This document shows positions 20,460 to 32,159 of a stretch of 64,000 nt of DNA, piece by piece. The DNA is from Plectosphaerella cucumerina. Taxonomy: Eukaryota; Ascomycota; Sordariomycetes; Glomerellales; Plectosphaerellaceae. The notes under the pieces are model-generated. The model was not told where the DNA came from and ran no database searches. It worked only from the letters and a program-made list of their open reading frames with translations. A program made the translations under genes and the position numbers. The stretch spans positions 1,736,001 to 1,800,000 of the forward strand of contig JAGPXD010000006.1 of NCBI GenBank assembly GCA_020746995.1, given 5' to 3'. Every line of letters begins with the position of its first letter. Positions within the stretch are counted from its first letter, which is position 1.

Positions 20460-21786
20460 CTAACTCGCCGACAAGATCTGCGCAGCATCAGGAGACGAGC
20501 TATGATCCTTCTTCCCATCCGCCTCCCTCAGCATCCGCGCTTGCTTCTCCTCCATCTCCGCCTCCTTCTTCTTCGTATGGCTCACATACGTCCCATACCG
20601 CAGCGTACCAAGCGTCAGCACCGCCATGAACAGGATGCCAATGACCGAGCGCCGGATCAGCACCCATCGCAGCCCCTCAATCTCCGACTTGGCGTCGCTG
20701 CTCAGCATGATGCTGATCTTGTAGTTGATCTGCTGGATCTGTTGAAGAGGTCAGCATCACTGCATGGAAGTAATACGATATGAACTGGACATACGATGCT
20801 CTCGACACCCTTTTGCTCCTCGCGCACCGCAATTTTGCGATCGTTGAACATGCCCCGCACATTGTCGTTGAGCGTCAGCACCTCCTGACTGAGCGACTGC
20901 GAGAGGATATCGACCTCGTGCTGCAACAGCGTCCTCTTCTGGCGGAGCTCCTCGTCTGCGATGCGGTTGTTGTTCTTGACCTCGGTGCTGAGCTCGGAGC
21001 ACGCGGCGCTGAAGAGGTAGGTTTCCTGGAGGACACTCATGTCAGATATGGTCTGCGCGAAGCCGTTCTGATGGAAGTACTCACATTCTCCACGTCGCTC
21101 TTGCTCACAAGACTCTCCTGCGCAACGTCCAGGTTCTGCGCCAGACTCGTTCGGATCGCCTTCATCGACGTTATGGCCTGTTCCGATGTGAACCCTGCGT
21201 CCTCGAGCTGTCGCACAAGCGAGTAGCTGTCAAAGTGATGCACGTAAGGCGACGGCGAGAGATGCGGCATCTTGTGCTGGGCCTCTTCCGGCGGCGGTCC
21301 CATATGCAGTATCGACTCCAGGGGGCCAGCTTTCTTCGCCTCGGCGCGCGTCGCCTCGGGTGGTCCCTTGGCCGCCGGCTCAGACGACGCAGCAGCAGCG
21401 GCATCCTGCGCCGCGCCCGTTGCTTCCAGCGGTGCACCCTCTGCCTTGTTTTCCTTCTCTTTCAAGGCCGGTTCCGCCACCGTCTCAGCCTGCGACGACG
21501 CCTGCTGCGTCGGCGTCTGTTCGAGGATCTCCTGCGCAGGCAGCGGCGGCGTCTTCGGCACCGCCGACTCCTCTATCAGCGGTAGCGGCTCAACGGCACT
21601 GCCATGTCTCCTGGCGACCTGCCGCCGGGGCGCGGTCGCGCGGAAAGGGGTGCCGGCGACGCCTCTTCTCGGCACGTCGAGGCCGGGTGGCTTTCGGGCT
21701 CGTCTGGCCGTCTGCGTGGCGGCGTCGCCAAGGCGCATCGAGCGCGCCAAGTGCGGATAGAGAAAGGAGAGTCGCGGGGTCGTCAT
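20460..21786 (-). CDS. Mitochondrial DUF1640/CCDC90 (MCUR1-Fmp32-like) protein
   Basis: Three exons: 21786-21085, 21025-20795 and 20738-20460. Introns of 59 and 56 nt have gtgagt/gtatgt donors and cag acceptors. Protein of 403 aa. It starts with an Arg-rich, acid-poor mitochondrial presequence (LARSMRLGDAATQTARRARK), then about 150 residues of Ala/Pro/Glu-rich low complexity. Next comes the DUF1640 domain: FDSYSLVRQLEDAGFTSEQA (about 185-205), a long coiled coil across exons 1-3, and a single C-terminal membrane helix (about 340-358, SVIGILFMAVLTLGTLRYG) with a short charged tail. This is the order seen in yeast Fmp32 and animal MCUR1/CCDC90B, inner-membrane proteins linked to respiratory-complex assembly or calcium uptake. 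The precise role in filamentous fungi is not established. Confidence 0.9.
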
Positions 21787-22826
21787 GGTGTACGATGTCG
21801 GAGGGAGGCCATGGGTGGTCGTGATGCAGGTCGGGGGATTGAGATGGATGAGAGGGATAATTCAAGCTTCTCGCTGCGTCCGATTGCCGCTGCGTCCCGT
21901 CCTGCGGAAGCCACGACCGCGTCACAGACCGCAGCGGGGCCGTGGCGTCACACTTGCCAGGGGCCCGCGAGGGATCTAACCGGCTCTGGATTAGTGCCAC
22001 ACATGTTGCTTCCGTGACATCGGCACATGATTCCGACCCGACATCTCACCGACGTAGTTGGAGTGGTGGCTCCAGCCAGCAGATACATATCATCTCAACA
22101 AGTTAATCCATAACTGCTCTTGGAAGCACAGGGCCTTGGAACGAAGACAGAGAGGCCTTTTACACTTCACTTAAGGCGGATGGATGCTGCTCAAGGTCAA
22201 CAGTCAACTCAAATACCTTCTGCCTGGAAAATTTCCCACCATCGAATACCAGGTCAAGGGAACAGACTTCCTTCAGACTCAGAAGAGTACATCTTGTTTC
22301 GCGTGAGACAGAATGATGAAGCTGGTAGCTGTTGTGAGGAGAATCGCCTCGGCGCGTCACGACACGGAGGAATCGACGCCAAGCCACACCGTCGCCAGAC
22401 CACACCATTCAGATAGCTTATGCGTCTATTACACACAATGCCAATCTACGACTGTCATCTATCGATAACCAATGCCGAATGACAAGGTGCCCAAATCTGC
22501 ATACAACTGGGTACTGTATGAACACTGCGGTCTCGGGCCGGGTTCATCAGCGCAGCCCCCGCGCCCCCGGCACCGAAAGAAACCCAAAGACATGTACTGA
22601 GAAGTGAAGGAGGCACTAAGAGAAGGAACGCCCTGACGCCGCCCGGCATGGACCCATCCGTGTCCGTCGTGCCGCCATTCTCGGCGCCTCCCGGACCGCC
22701 GGATTGTTGGTGTAGCCGTCATGATATGATTATCGTAATTAATACAGTTGAGCATCTGGGAGGGTAAGTCAGCCGAGTCCCTTCCCGCTGGGGTGTGCTG
22801 AACCAACCTGCATGTTTGACGCGCAA
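21787..22826. other. Intergenic region, no gene seen
   Basis: Promoter of the DUF1640 gene and 3' flank of the Pumilio gene. Small frames at 22120-22416 and 22459-22806 lack domains. Confidence 0.55.
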
Positions 22827-25589
22827 TCAGTAGCGGTCTGCGACCAGGTTGTCGGCTCCGACGTCCTCTTCGTTGTCCTGCAACGAGAGGCCGCGCAGGG
22901 CTCGCATGAAACCCTTGTTGCCATCCGCCGACACGCCAGCGACGCCAGAGTCGCCGAGAGCGCTCGAGTTTGTGCTCGGGGGGCTGCTGCTCTGTGGGCT
23001 GTTCTGCTCCGTCGTAAGCACCGGAGTCGGCGTCGACGAGTTGACGTCGACCCGAAGTTCAGACGACCGGCGACTGGTGTTCTTGGCCCGACCGGAGCGG
23101 GAGCGGGAGCGACGGGGGCTCTTGGTGCCCTCGGTAGCGGCGATGAGCCTCTCGAGGGACGAAGCCTGGCGGCCGGTCAGGCTGGCCTTGAGCGCAGGGA
23201 AGTGGACCCTCATGTCGTCAATGAGCTTCTGCCTCTCGGGGCCCATGTCCAACTCTTCCAGCATCTTCTGAAGAACATAGTTCGCGTATTGATCCTTCAT
23301 CAGGGTGAGAAGGGGGTTGGGGTCATGGGCCGGGTCTGTCAGCTGCTTCAAGATGGCCGTCCTGTCCGCTGCAGTGCCGTTGATGATGCACTCCTCGACA
23401 ATGTTCGACGCGTTCTTGTGCCTGGAGAGGGCGAAAACGTTGCCACGGAGGACGATGCGGATCATCTCGGCGCGGTAGTGGTCATTGGCGTGCTTGATGA
23501 CATGCTGGGCGACGTAGTTGCCGAAGATGTCGGTCATGATGCTGTTCGCTGCGGGCATAATCTCCTTCAGGACTCCTTCCTTCTGCTCCGCGTTGCCGAA
23601 CTCGAGCATGCGCTGGATAACACGGCAGCCAAAGGTCTGGTTCGAGAGCTTGACGACGTGTCCCGAGACGGCCTCGTAGAGGAAGCCGGTGAGGCTTGGG
23701 TCCACCGACTCGAGTACCTTCTGAATAACATGGTTGCCGTTCGGATCCTGGATGGTTTGCAAGGCGTTGGGCGCCAGCTCACGGACCAGAATCTCCTGCT
23801 GCTCGACGAGAACGTGCTGGAAGGCCTGTGGACGGATTAGCGTGGCAGGTCTAATGAAAGCACGGGATACTCAAAATTGACCTTCTGAACGACGCGGCAG
23901 GCGTACATCTGGTTGGAGAGATCGGCCACCTTGCCCTGCATCTGAGAGGCGAGGACCCTCTTCTGTGCCATGTTGCCATGCTCGAAGAGCTTCTGGATGA
24001 CGTAGTTCCCGAAGAGGTCCTTCATCATCTGGACAGCATTGGGAAGAACCTCCTTGAAGACGATCTCCTTCTCCTCGCTGTTAGCCGTCTCGAGGGCCTT
24101 CTGGATGTGCCTGGATCCCTGCTGGTCTCCACTGAACTCGACGATGTGGCCGTAAATGCTCTTCAGGTCCCACCGCGGGCCACCCTTGCTGTTGCGGAAG
24201 TCGAGCAGAACCTGGCTCATGGAGCCCCTGTCCATATCCTGGGCATGCGCCGGCTGTTGGTGGTAACGCTGCTGTTGGTGCTGCTGCGGCTGGTAGGGGT
24301 TGTTCAGATGCCCATTCTGCTGATACGCATATGCCCAGGTAGCAGCGTCCATCAGCCCTTCCAAACCCGGACCCGTCGGGAGCCCACCCGGAAGAGGCAT
24401 CGGGGTTTGCATGTTGTAGTACATGTACTGCTGAATGGCAGCCAGGTTAGGCATGAAGCTTGGTTGAGGGGCGTAAGATGCGTTCCCGACGTCGGTGTAC
24501 ATCCTGGTGTTGTTGGAAGAGGGGTTTGCGTTGGGGATGTGCGCCATCAAATTGACAAGCGGGCCGCGGTCTGAACGAGGGAAGGGGTTGACAGGCGCGG
24601 CAACGTGGCTGGTCATATCGAAGCTGGGTTGGGGCCGGTGGCGCTCAGAGGCCGAAGGGTTGAGAGGGTCGGGGCGTCTGGTCGCATAGGTCGTGCTGGG
24701 CATGGTGTAGGCGGCAGAGATGCCAGGCGGCGAGGAGTGGTGGGAGGAGCCGTCGGACTGCCTCGACGGAGGGACGCTGCCGTCCCTGGAAGGCGGCGCG
24801 CCAACAGCGCCCAGGCCAGAGAAGCTCTGCAGGTTCTGGGCGTGCGACGATCGTCGCTCATGCCCAATATACGTTCCTCCCACGTTCTGGCTGAAGCTAG
24901 CGGGGGCGAAGCCGCTGTTCTCCTTCTCCTCGTCGTGGTAGTCCTTGCTGGAGAAGGAGGGAAAGGCGCGACCCCGCGCGCCCATGCTGGCGCCTTCCAA
25001 GAAGGAGGACGAGGCTGTGTGGCCATGACGAGGCTTGTTGGGCAAGACGTTGTCCGAGGTAGTACGGGCGGGCACCTGGCCCCAGGGACTGCTGCTCGCC
25101 TGAGCAGCAAAGCGACCAGAAGCGTCAGCTCCCGGTGCAGCGCTCGACAGCGTGGGTTGCCGAGAGGAGGCGGGCGTCTGTCGGGCAGAGGTCTGGAAAG
25201 GCGGCGAGCCTCTGTTGGCGGAGAAGTTGGACCAGATGTTATCCTGGGTGTAGGTCGGCATGGGCTGCGAGGCCTCTCGTCCGGTTGCGTTTGACATGTT
25301 GTTGAAATTGCCGAGCCCTCTGGGTCGGTTCTGTAGTGAGGTGCGATGTCAGTGACAAATGCGCTCAAGGTGGCAGAAGCAGGCAAAGGCCAAATGAAAG
25401 TGCAGAGGTGTGCGCAGCCTCGATGTGGCGATGTGTGCAGAGGCGCCCTGCGAAGTCGAGACCAGCTCGGGGTAGTCGAGGCAGCTGATGACGAGACACA
25501 CGACCAGCGTCGCAAGCACACCAGAGGCAAAGAATGGGCAAACGGGGGGTGAAGAGGTTAAGGAGAAGACGTACCGAGGTATTGGACAT
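22827..25589 (-). CDS. Pumilio/Puf3-type RNA-binding protein
   Basis: Cytoplasmic 3'-UTR-binding repressor. Coding exons: 25589-25575 (MSNTS), 25330-23882 and 23825-22827, about 820 aa. The first intron (25574-25331, gtacgt..cag) is longer than usual; without it the start would be ATG 25297. Residues 1 to about 390 are Ser/Pro/Gln-rich and disordered (WSNFSANRG near the N-terminus, a Gln/His tract near 350). Eight Puf repeats follow (about 392-760) with these base-contact residues: SR..Q (GSRHIQ), NY..Q, CR..Q, NH..Q, CR..Q, NY..Q, SN..E and NY..Q. This is exactly the human PUM1/yeast Puf3 set, predicting 5'-UGUANAUA. The C-terminus is Ser/Arg-rich. Puf3 in yeast controls mRNAs for mitochondrial proteins. 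Confidence 0.95.
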
Positions 25590-28500
25590 TATTTCCAAGA
25601 TCAAGTCGTGCCAGCGACGGGGAATATGATCGGGAGGGGGCGAAATAAAAGTGTTGTTTCAGGGTCGCGACAGACGGCGAGCGAGAGAGCGGCGTCGACG
25701 ACGGCTCGGCAGCGGAATGGCTGGGGTGTCTGGTCTAGTCTTGGGCCTTGGGGCTCCTGGCAGCAGGGGGTGGATTCCGGCTCAAGTCAGGTCCGTGGAC
25801 AGGGCGGGACAGGGCAGTGTGGGCGGGCGGGCCTGGGGCTCGAGGCTGCGGCGAGCCGGTGAGAGGGCGAGCGAGCGGGCCGGGTGGTGAGAGACGAGGG
25901 GTGGACAAGGTCGAAGCGAGCGGGCCTTGTCGTATACGGGACGGGACACTGCCTGTATGTGTTTGCTGGTGATTAAGTGCGACGGTCGGTCGAGTGAGTT
26001 GTCTGGTTCGATGGGTACAAGTATTTGCTTGCTGTAAGTTGCGGTCAACGACTGGCTTCCTGGATGGACGAGCGAGCAGACGATGTTCGTGCAGAGGGAT
26101 AGATGGCGAGGGATGGTATGTGAGGGGCCGAAAGGGATGGCTTTATAGTCGCTGGTATGTACGATGAGAAGCACCTCTGAGGCCGGGAAAGCCGTCGAAG
26201 ATTAATTAAAAGATTTGAGGGGGCTTGTGGGAGAAGAGGTCGTTGTAAAGGAAGGGGAGAGATTCAAGGCGAGGGACTCGACAGGAGAGAAGAAGGTTGG
26301 AGGAGGCACCGAAAGCAATGAGGTGGTGCTGCACTGGCAGCCACCATAGAAGGCACCTCAAGGCGCAGCACCACCAGAGGCAGGCGGGCACGAGAGGGAG
26401 GGATGCGCCTTCCTCCCACCACAGCGAGTGTGTGTTTGGAAGTGCCGGCTGACGTGCCTCATCCACCTCAAACCATCGGCGGCGGGATAAATGGGTACGG
26501 CGCAGAGGTAGCACCCACAAGTACCGCAGTGGCGTGACAGCGACCAAGGTTCATGCACCTCGATACCTCTGGAGGCGTCTCACATGCGGTACCGAGCTAG
26601 CCTTCGCCCAAGAGTAAGGCAGGTGCAACCGTGGTAGGAATGAGCGACGGGGGGGCTAGTGCAGGGAAGTCCACACCCAAAACACACTGCAAGGCTGGCT
26701 GGGCCGTCGAGTCCGCCATCAGATGGGTCTAGGCATGGGCCAGGGGCCTTCAGGCGAGTGGAATATGGGGAAAGAAGAAACGGGCTCAGTGGAGGAATGG
26801 CGGCCCCAACGACAAGGGCAAGCAGCACCCAGCAGGGGGCGCGATGGGAAGACCAGACGACGTGCAGAGGGCCGCAACGTCCAAACTCTCCGTCTCGGTG
26901 GTCGCCACGAAAGAGTCATGCCAATGGCATTTGGGTGGTAACGCCACTTGTAGAAGAGGTGGCGAAGGGGGGGCAACTTGAAAAAGAGGACGAGACTTAC
27001 AGTTGCTGCGGAGTGCGAACCTCAAAATCGTGATACAAGCAGGGACGAAAATGCGGTTGACTGCTCTCACTTGCCACGAGGCGAGTGAGCAGGGCAGGGA
27101 AAGGGGAGTTTTCTTCCTCTCTCTCCTAATCTCGTCTGAACGACGGAACACCCCTTTGATGCTGAGAGGCGGTTGGGTGGTGTTTTGCTGGCTTACCCCC
27201 CGATCTGCAGTCCGAGAACGGATGGGAGCGGTTCCGCTAAGGTTAGGGGTTGTATATGTCGCGAGGGTCCTTCAATGCGGGCAGACGCAACGAAACAGGA
27301 ACAAACGTCCGACTCGTGTCGAGCGCGAGCGCGAGCGTAACCTAAATGCTGTCGTTGTCGGAGATTTGGGATGGGAGGAGAGATGATGGTCGGTCAATAC
27401 CTGGTCAGGTTGAAGGACAAGATTATGTGCGTGCCGAGGTGTCCTGGTCCTCGAGGCGAAGAATGTCGATGAAGCGATAGGGAGGGGATAAGGTGCTCTG
27501 GCAGCTGGAATGCGGGCTGATGATGTTTCGCGGATGGGCCGGTTGAACAGGGGGCTTCCCCTGGAAACGATCGCCTTTTTCTTCTGCAGACGCCGTCGAC
27601 GATGTTCGAGTCGTCGATTCTTCCTTCCTGCGGGGGGAGGAGACAACGGATGGGGGGTCAGGTTTCTGCGCATCACAGGTCAGCCCCGGCGTCCTTCAAG
27701 ATGCGTGCAGTCCCGGCCGGCGGTGACGCAACGGAGCGTAGCCCGTGCAACAACAGCCGTTGCGGCGCGGGTGCACTGCAGACAAACTTGAGGTCGGTCC
27801 CGTCGGAGAGATCACCCTTCCATGGACGCCACATACCTGGCGGCAGAGTCTGTTTGCTCGGTGTTTTACGACGGGCGATCAAGCTCCCCTGGGGGTGTTC
27901 TGACACGCAGCCGGGCCCAGCGTGGTCGGGGCTCGACGGGGCGGTTCTGTCAGGGGCCACACACGGTAACGGTGTGAGTGGGCTGCTGCAGTGCTGCTCA
28001 AAGATGGTGCAGCGCAGCTGGGCGCAGGGTGAAGGGCGACAGGGGTTATCCGGCGATGATCAGCCCGACTTGGGTCGTTGCGGCGGGGGGGCCTTGGACT
28101 GGGAACTCGGAATTAATTTAAGCTGCCTTTTAGTGCCCTCGATGGGGCCCCGTAGCCAAGAGATGCGACGGATGGGTGCCGCCCAGCCCGCTGTCTGCTA
28201 AGCTGGATGGGGCCGGCGTGCAGCTGAGGGGGGTGTCGTGCAGTTCACTCACCAGTGGGATGGGTGGCCTGGCAGCTGGGCAGCGAGGCTTGCTGCAGGT
28301 CGGATGTTTCGATCGACTGAGCGGTGAGGATCTGGGAGATCTGACGGAGATGGGTTCTGGGTGATGCTGGTCTTGGGTGATGGTGTTGATGGTCAATGTC
28401 AGAGATCCGGGGAATGAACACTTGGTGAAGTTGATGTGTGCGTCAGGGCTGCTGCTCCTTAGTATGTCTGTGTACGTGGTCCGTCTATGTACCCCGACGG

Positions 28501-31500
28501 TTGACGTTGGTGATGTCAAGGTATCCAGACAGGCAAGTAGGCGAATAGATACAGAACAGCGTTTGGTCAACTTGAAGACCAGATGGCGAGTTCGAATGGC
28601 AAGAGGGCGTGCTTTTGTACGCGTGCCCGGTAAATGTGCGTTTCTGGCAGGTGGACTGTGTCGCCTGTCTTGTGTCTGGCTGTCTGGAAGATGGCAGGTT
28701 GATGTCAATGGCGGAGACGGCTGGTGATATGAACAGGAGAGCTGCCTCAGTGTTGTGCTGCCTCTGGTGTCACCTCGTCGGGCGGAGCGGCCGTACTCAT
28801 TATGTACCTCCTCATCATTACAGGAGACGAGCCGCGTGCGACGACGAACTTGAAGGGGCTGCCCCCTTTGGGAGAGACAGCCCGCCCTGCTAGTTGGCGC
28901 TTTGCAGGGAAATCGGACCAGAGGAGCGCCGGTTTCCTGCAAAGGGGGCCGCCTTGGGAGCACCGCGAGGCTCGAAATGGGCGAGCATCAACCCTTTCGT
29001 CCCAGGGTCGCTTGGTCGCCCATCGCCAGTGCCCACAGAAAGGCGACACTATCGCCCATATCAGGGAGCTGTCCTGGCAACCAAGCTCCAATGCCACCGT
29101 ATAGAGATCCACCCGCTGGCACGCAGTGGGAGCGCGCTGGAACTTGGGCGACGGGATCCCTAGAGGGCGGGCGGGCAGACAGGCATGGCATCCCTGGCGG
29201 ATGTCTGCCCCTCTCAGTTCTCAAGAAACGCTGTCACTGCTCTTTCTCGTTTTCTGGCGACGACTTCGGACCAAGGCGACGGCACTCGGCCTTGTCGTCT
29301 GATGCGGCCCTGTCAATTCTGACAAGTCCGCTCGGCGCTCGACAAAAAGGTTGCGACCCCTGCGCGGGAGGGCAAACTCTCGACAAAAAGCCTCGTCACT
29401 GGCAGTTTTCCCCCCTCCGTGCAGGACCCTCGGCGCACGTCGGCCACGCGATGACACCTCAGCAATCCCGTGTGGCAGTCGCACCGGTGCAACGGCGACC
29501 ATGCCGCGTCCGGTGCGAGGGGGTTGCAGGAGACTCCAGCGACCCCGTCCCAGACAGCAGCAGAGTCTGGCGTTTCGAAACGTGCATGCAGCATGCCGCG
29601 GCGGAGACGGCCGTTTCCCAAGTTTGGTCCAGGGGCACCCCGAATTCCTTTTTTTCTCCCGCGGCCTTTTTGGTGTTGTTTGTCAAAGGGGGCCGGCCGG
29701 CTCTCTCGAGAATTCGAAGTGTGGTGGCATGGTTGTGGCTGGTACGAGATGTGATGTGGCTTCGATTGCCAGCGCTCCAACGTCCGGTCCAGGCCTTGCC
29801 CTCACGTGCTTGGGCGGGGAGATGGCATCACGATCGCCGTCCTTATTGGCCGGAGGGTGATCTCGCTAGCCCGTGGCAACAGGGAGCTCTCGTCAATGCT
29901 GGTGGCCCAACAGGGAAGCCAGGTCGACCACCTTCATCTCCAGGCTTTCTGCCAGTGCCTCCTGGTTGATCGTGCGCAGATGGAAAGCGCCCGAGCGGCC
30001 ATGCCCGTTGAAAGAAAACTCGTCGGTCCAAGTGGGAGCTAGCACGATCCGTGACCGGCCCATCGCAAGTCCGTCTCGCTGGTGATACAGCTGGCAGCGC
30101 GCCCGGCCGACTGCCTGCAGCACCAACAGCGCACACGCTGCACCGGCCTCCACCCTTCCTCGTGGATCAACTTGCGTGGCTCGGCCGCAAGAGAAAGGGG
30201 GGCCACGGACTCGATGATGATTGACATGTTCCTTCGCGCCGCTGGAGGCGTTCCTCAGACCGCCCGCTCGCACGGGCCACGCGCCAGACCTGTTTGGTGA
30301 GCTTATCTCTTCACAGCCAATAACAAGTCGGCGTTTCGACATGGAGCCCCCACTTTTACTCACCCGCCGATGCGCCCATTGGCCAGGGGGCCGAAATTGC
30401 AAACGCTCAAGCACCCCCGGTCCTGCCCTGCTTTTTGCCTGCCATCCGCAGCGACGCTGGCGCCAGGAACCCGAGAAAGCAGCGCAGACTTGCCAAAGAA
30501 CAGACCTGGCAAGCCTGGCCAGGGCCAATCAGGCGGCCCCGCGCAACCGCACCGGCGCTGTGCGCGAGCCGCCCCCTGCGTCGACCGTCCCAATCTTGGC
30601 CGTCATTTCCCCTGGGGGAGGAGCCACCAGGAAAGTGGGTGCACATCACCACACCCCGGGCGGCCTGGCGCCCAGCGGCAGGAGCGACCGGCCGGCCCTT
30701 CAATTGAGGGCCTTTTCCCTCCATCGACGGGGGACCGCCTCCTCTTCTCCTCTCCCTTCTGCATCGTCGTCGCCGCCGTCGTCGTCGTTCCAGCTCAGGG
30801 CCAGATCATTCAGTGTATTGGGATTACCCGTCACTTCCCTCGACTCACCTCTCCTCCCCCTTGGATCATCAACTTCACTCTTTTAGTTGATTTTCCGTCC
30901 CTTCTTTGGCCGCCACTCCACCACCACCAACATCAACACACTCCCTTTACTCCCCTCCCAGCCTCCCGCACCACGCAGGACGAGAAACAAGCGCATTCTT
31001 GGACCCTCGCCTCGTCGACTAATACCCGTCCCCGCCTCTCTCCGACGTAAACACAGGAGCGCTCCTTACGTATGTTGCCCTGCCCACTATTGGCAATTCC
31101 CATTCGGCTTGTTGTGGACCGGCACGGCCGTGTCTGTCACCCGGGGAGACACTGTTGGCTGGCTGGGGCGCTCGGGCTCGAGCTGTCTGTTGTTGAGGCC
31201 GGTCTCTCGGAACGGGCACTCGTGATATCGAGTTCCAGCCTGCGACGAGACCGCCTTCCCGACGTCAGCTCGTAAGAGACCGCACCGGACAACGAAGCCG
31301 TCTGCCGCTACCGCAGTTGCTCCAAGCCGCTGTTCCAGCCTCGTTCGACACGACAAGAACAGATCGGGAACTGGCACTGACATGACGTCTCTTTCACGTT
31401 GCTGACACTGCCTTTGCTCTTCTAGACATCACCAGCCCCCCAGCCATCCTTTAGTTTTTAAAACTTAATACCGCCTCCCTCGGCAATCTCCAGCTCCCTG

Positions 31501-31604
31501 TCCCGCTTGTCCGCAAGAAGGGATATCGATAGCTCGCAAACCAACCTCCTCTTCGAGTCGCTCCTTGAACACAACACAGACACAACGCACGCACCGCCAA
31601 CGCG
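25590..31604. other. Six-kilobase region without a supportable gene
   Basis: Lies between the start of the Pumilio gene (minus) and the LPxY membrane-protein gene (plus). It probably contains long 5' leaders for both: pyrimidine-rich stretches occur just upstream of 31605. Frames up to 355 codons (28902-29969) and 277 codons (28130-28963) exist but overlap on opposite strands, are Arg/Pro/Ser/Gly-rich and show no domain. Confidence 0.55.
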
Positions 31605-32159
31605 ATGCCTTCGATTCAGAACCCCGTCTCCGCAAGGAGTTTCCTCGTCACCCGCGACTCCGACGATGATGGCAACGTCCTCGACTACATGATTGTCATC
31701 CTGGGCCTTCTCTTCTTCGCACTGGTGCTCGCCTCCATGCTGCTGCTCCTCAAGCGCCGCCGCCGCCAGCAAGCCCTTGACTCCGAGTCCCTGCCTTCCT
31801 ACGAGGCCAAGGGCCTCCGCAACCACAACAACCTCACCATTCACACAACCCAGAACGGCCGCTCGTCAGTTCTGGTCATCAACAGGGACGGTCAGCCCAT
31901 GCTGTCCAACCCCAACTCACCTCCCTACTCTCCCGACAACGTGCCGGAAATCCACATCACCTTCCCCGACGAGCACGACGAGGCCGGTCGCACCCAGAGC
32001 GGCCGCGTCCTGGTCGTCCGCGTCGGTGACGGCGGCGTCGTCGGCCTCGAGCCCGTCCGTGAGGAGCAGCTCCCCGCCTACGAGAAGGACACCAAGACCC
32101 AGTTCTACTCGATCGACATGAACCAGATCGGTGGCCTCAAGGAGAAGGAGTACCGGTAA
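31605..32159 (+). CDS. Single-pass membrane protein with LPxY motifs
   Basis: Family not recognised with certainty. 184 aa, single exon. A short N-terminal segment is followed by a membrane helix at residues 28-49 (YMIVILGLLFFALVLASMLL) and a basic stop-transfer run KRRRRQQ. A cytoplasmic tail of about 130 residues then carries two LPxY motifs: LPSY at 63-66 and LPAY at 156-159, plus SPPYSPD in the middle. LPxY/PPxY motifs bind the WW domains of Rsp5/Nedd4 ligases, and small single-pass proteins of this form (Bsd2-, Tre- or Ssh4-like) act as ligase adaptors. That role is inference. A long pyrimidine-rich leader lies upstream and a (CTC)n tract follows in the 3' UTR. Confidence 0.8.
   Translation: MPSIQNPVSARSFLVTRDSDDDGNVLDYMIVILGLLFFALVLASMLLLLKRRRRQQALDSESLPSYEAKGLRNHNNLTIHTTQNGRSSVLVINRDGQPMLSNPNSPPYSPDNVPEIHITFPDEHDEAGRTQSGRVLVVRVGDGGVVGLEPVREEQLPAYEKDTKTQFYSIDMNQIGGLKEKEYR

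Noticed and set aside
28130..28963. 277-codon minus-strand frame
   Set aside because: Thr/Pro/His/Ser-rich low-complexity translation typical of noncoding GC-rich DNA.
28902..29969. 355-codon plus-strand frame in the gene desert
   Set aside because: Gly/Arg/Pro/Ser-rich, overlapped by several other frames on both strands, no domain, no splice pattern.
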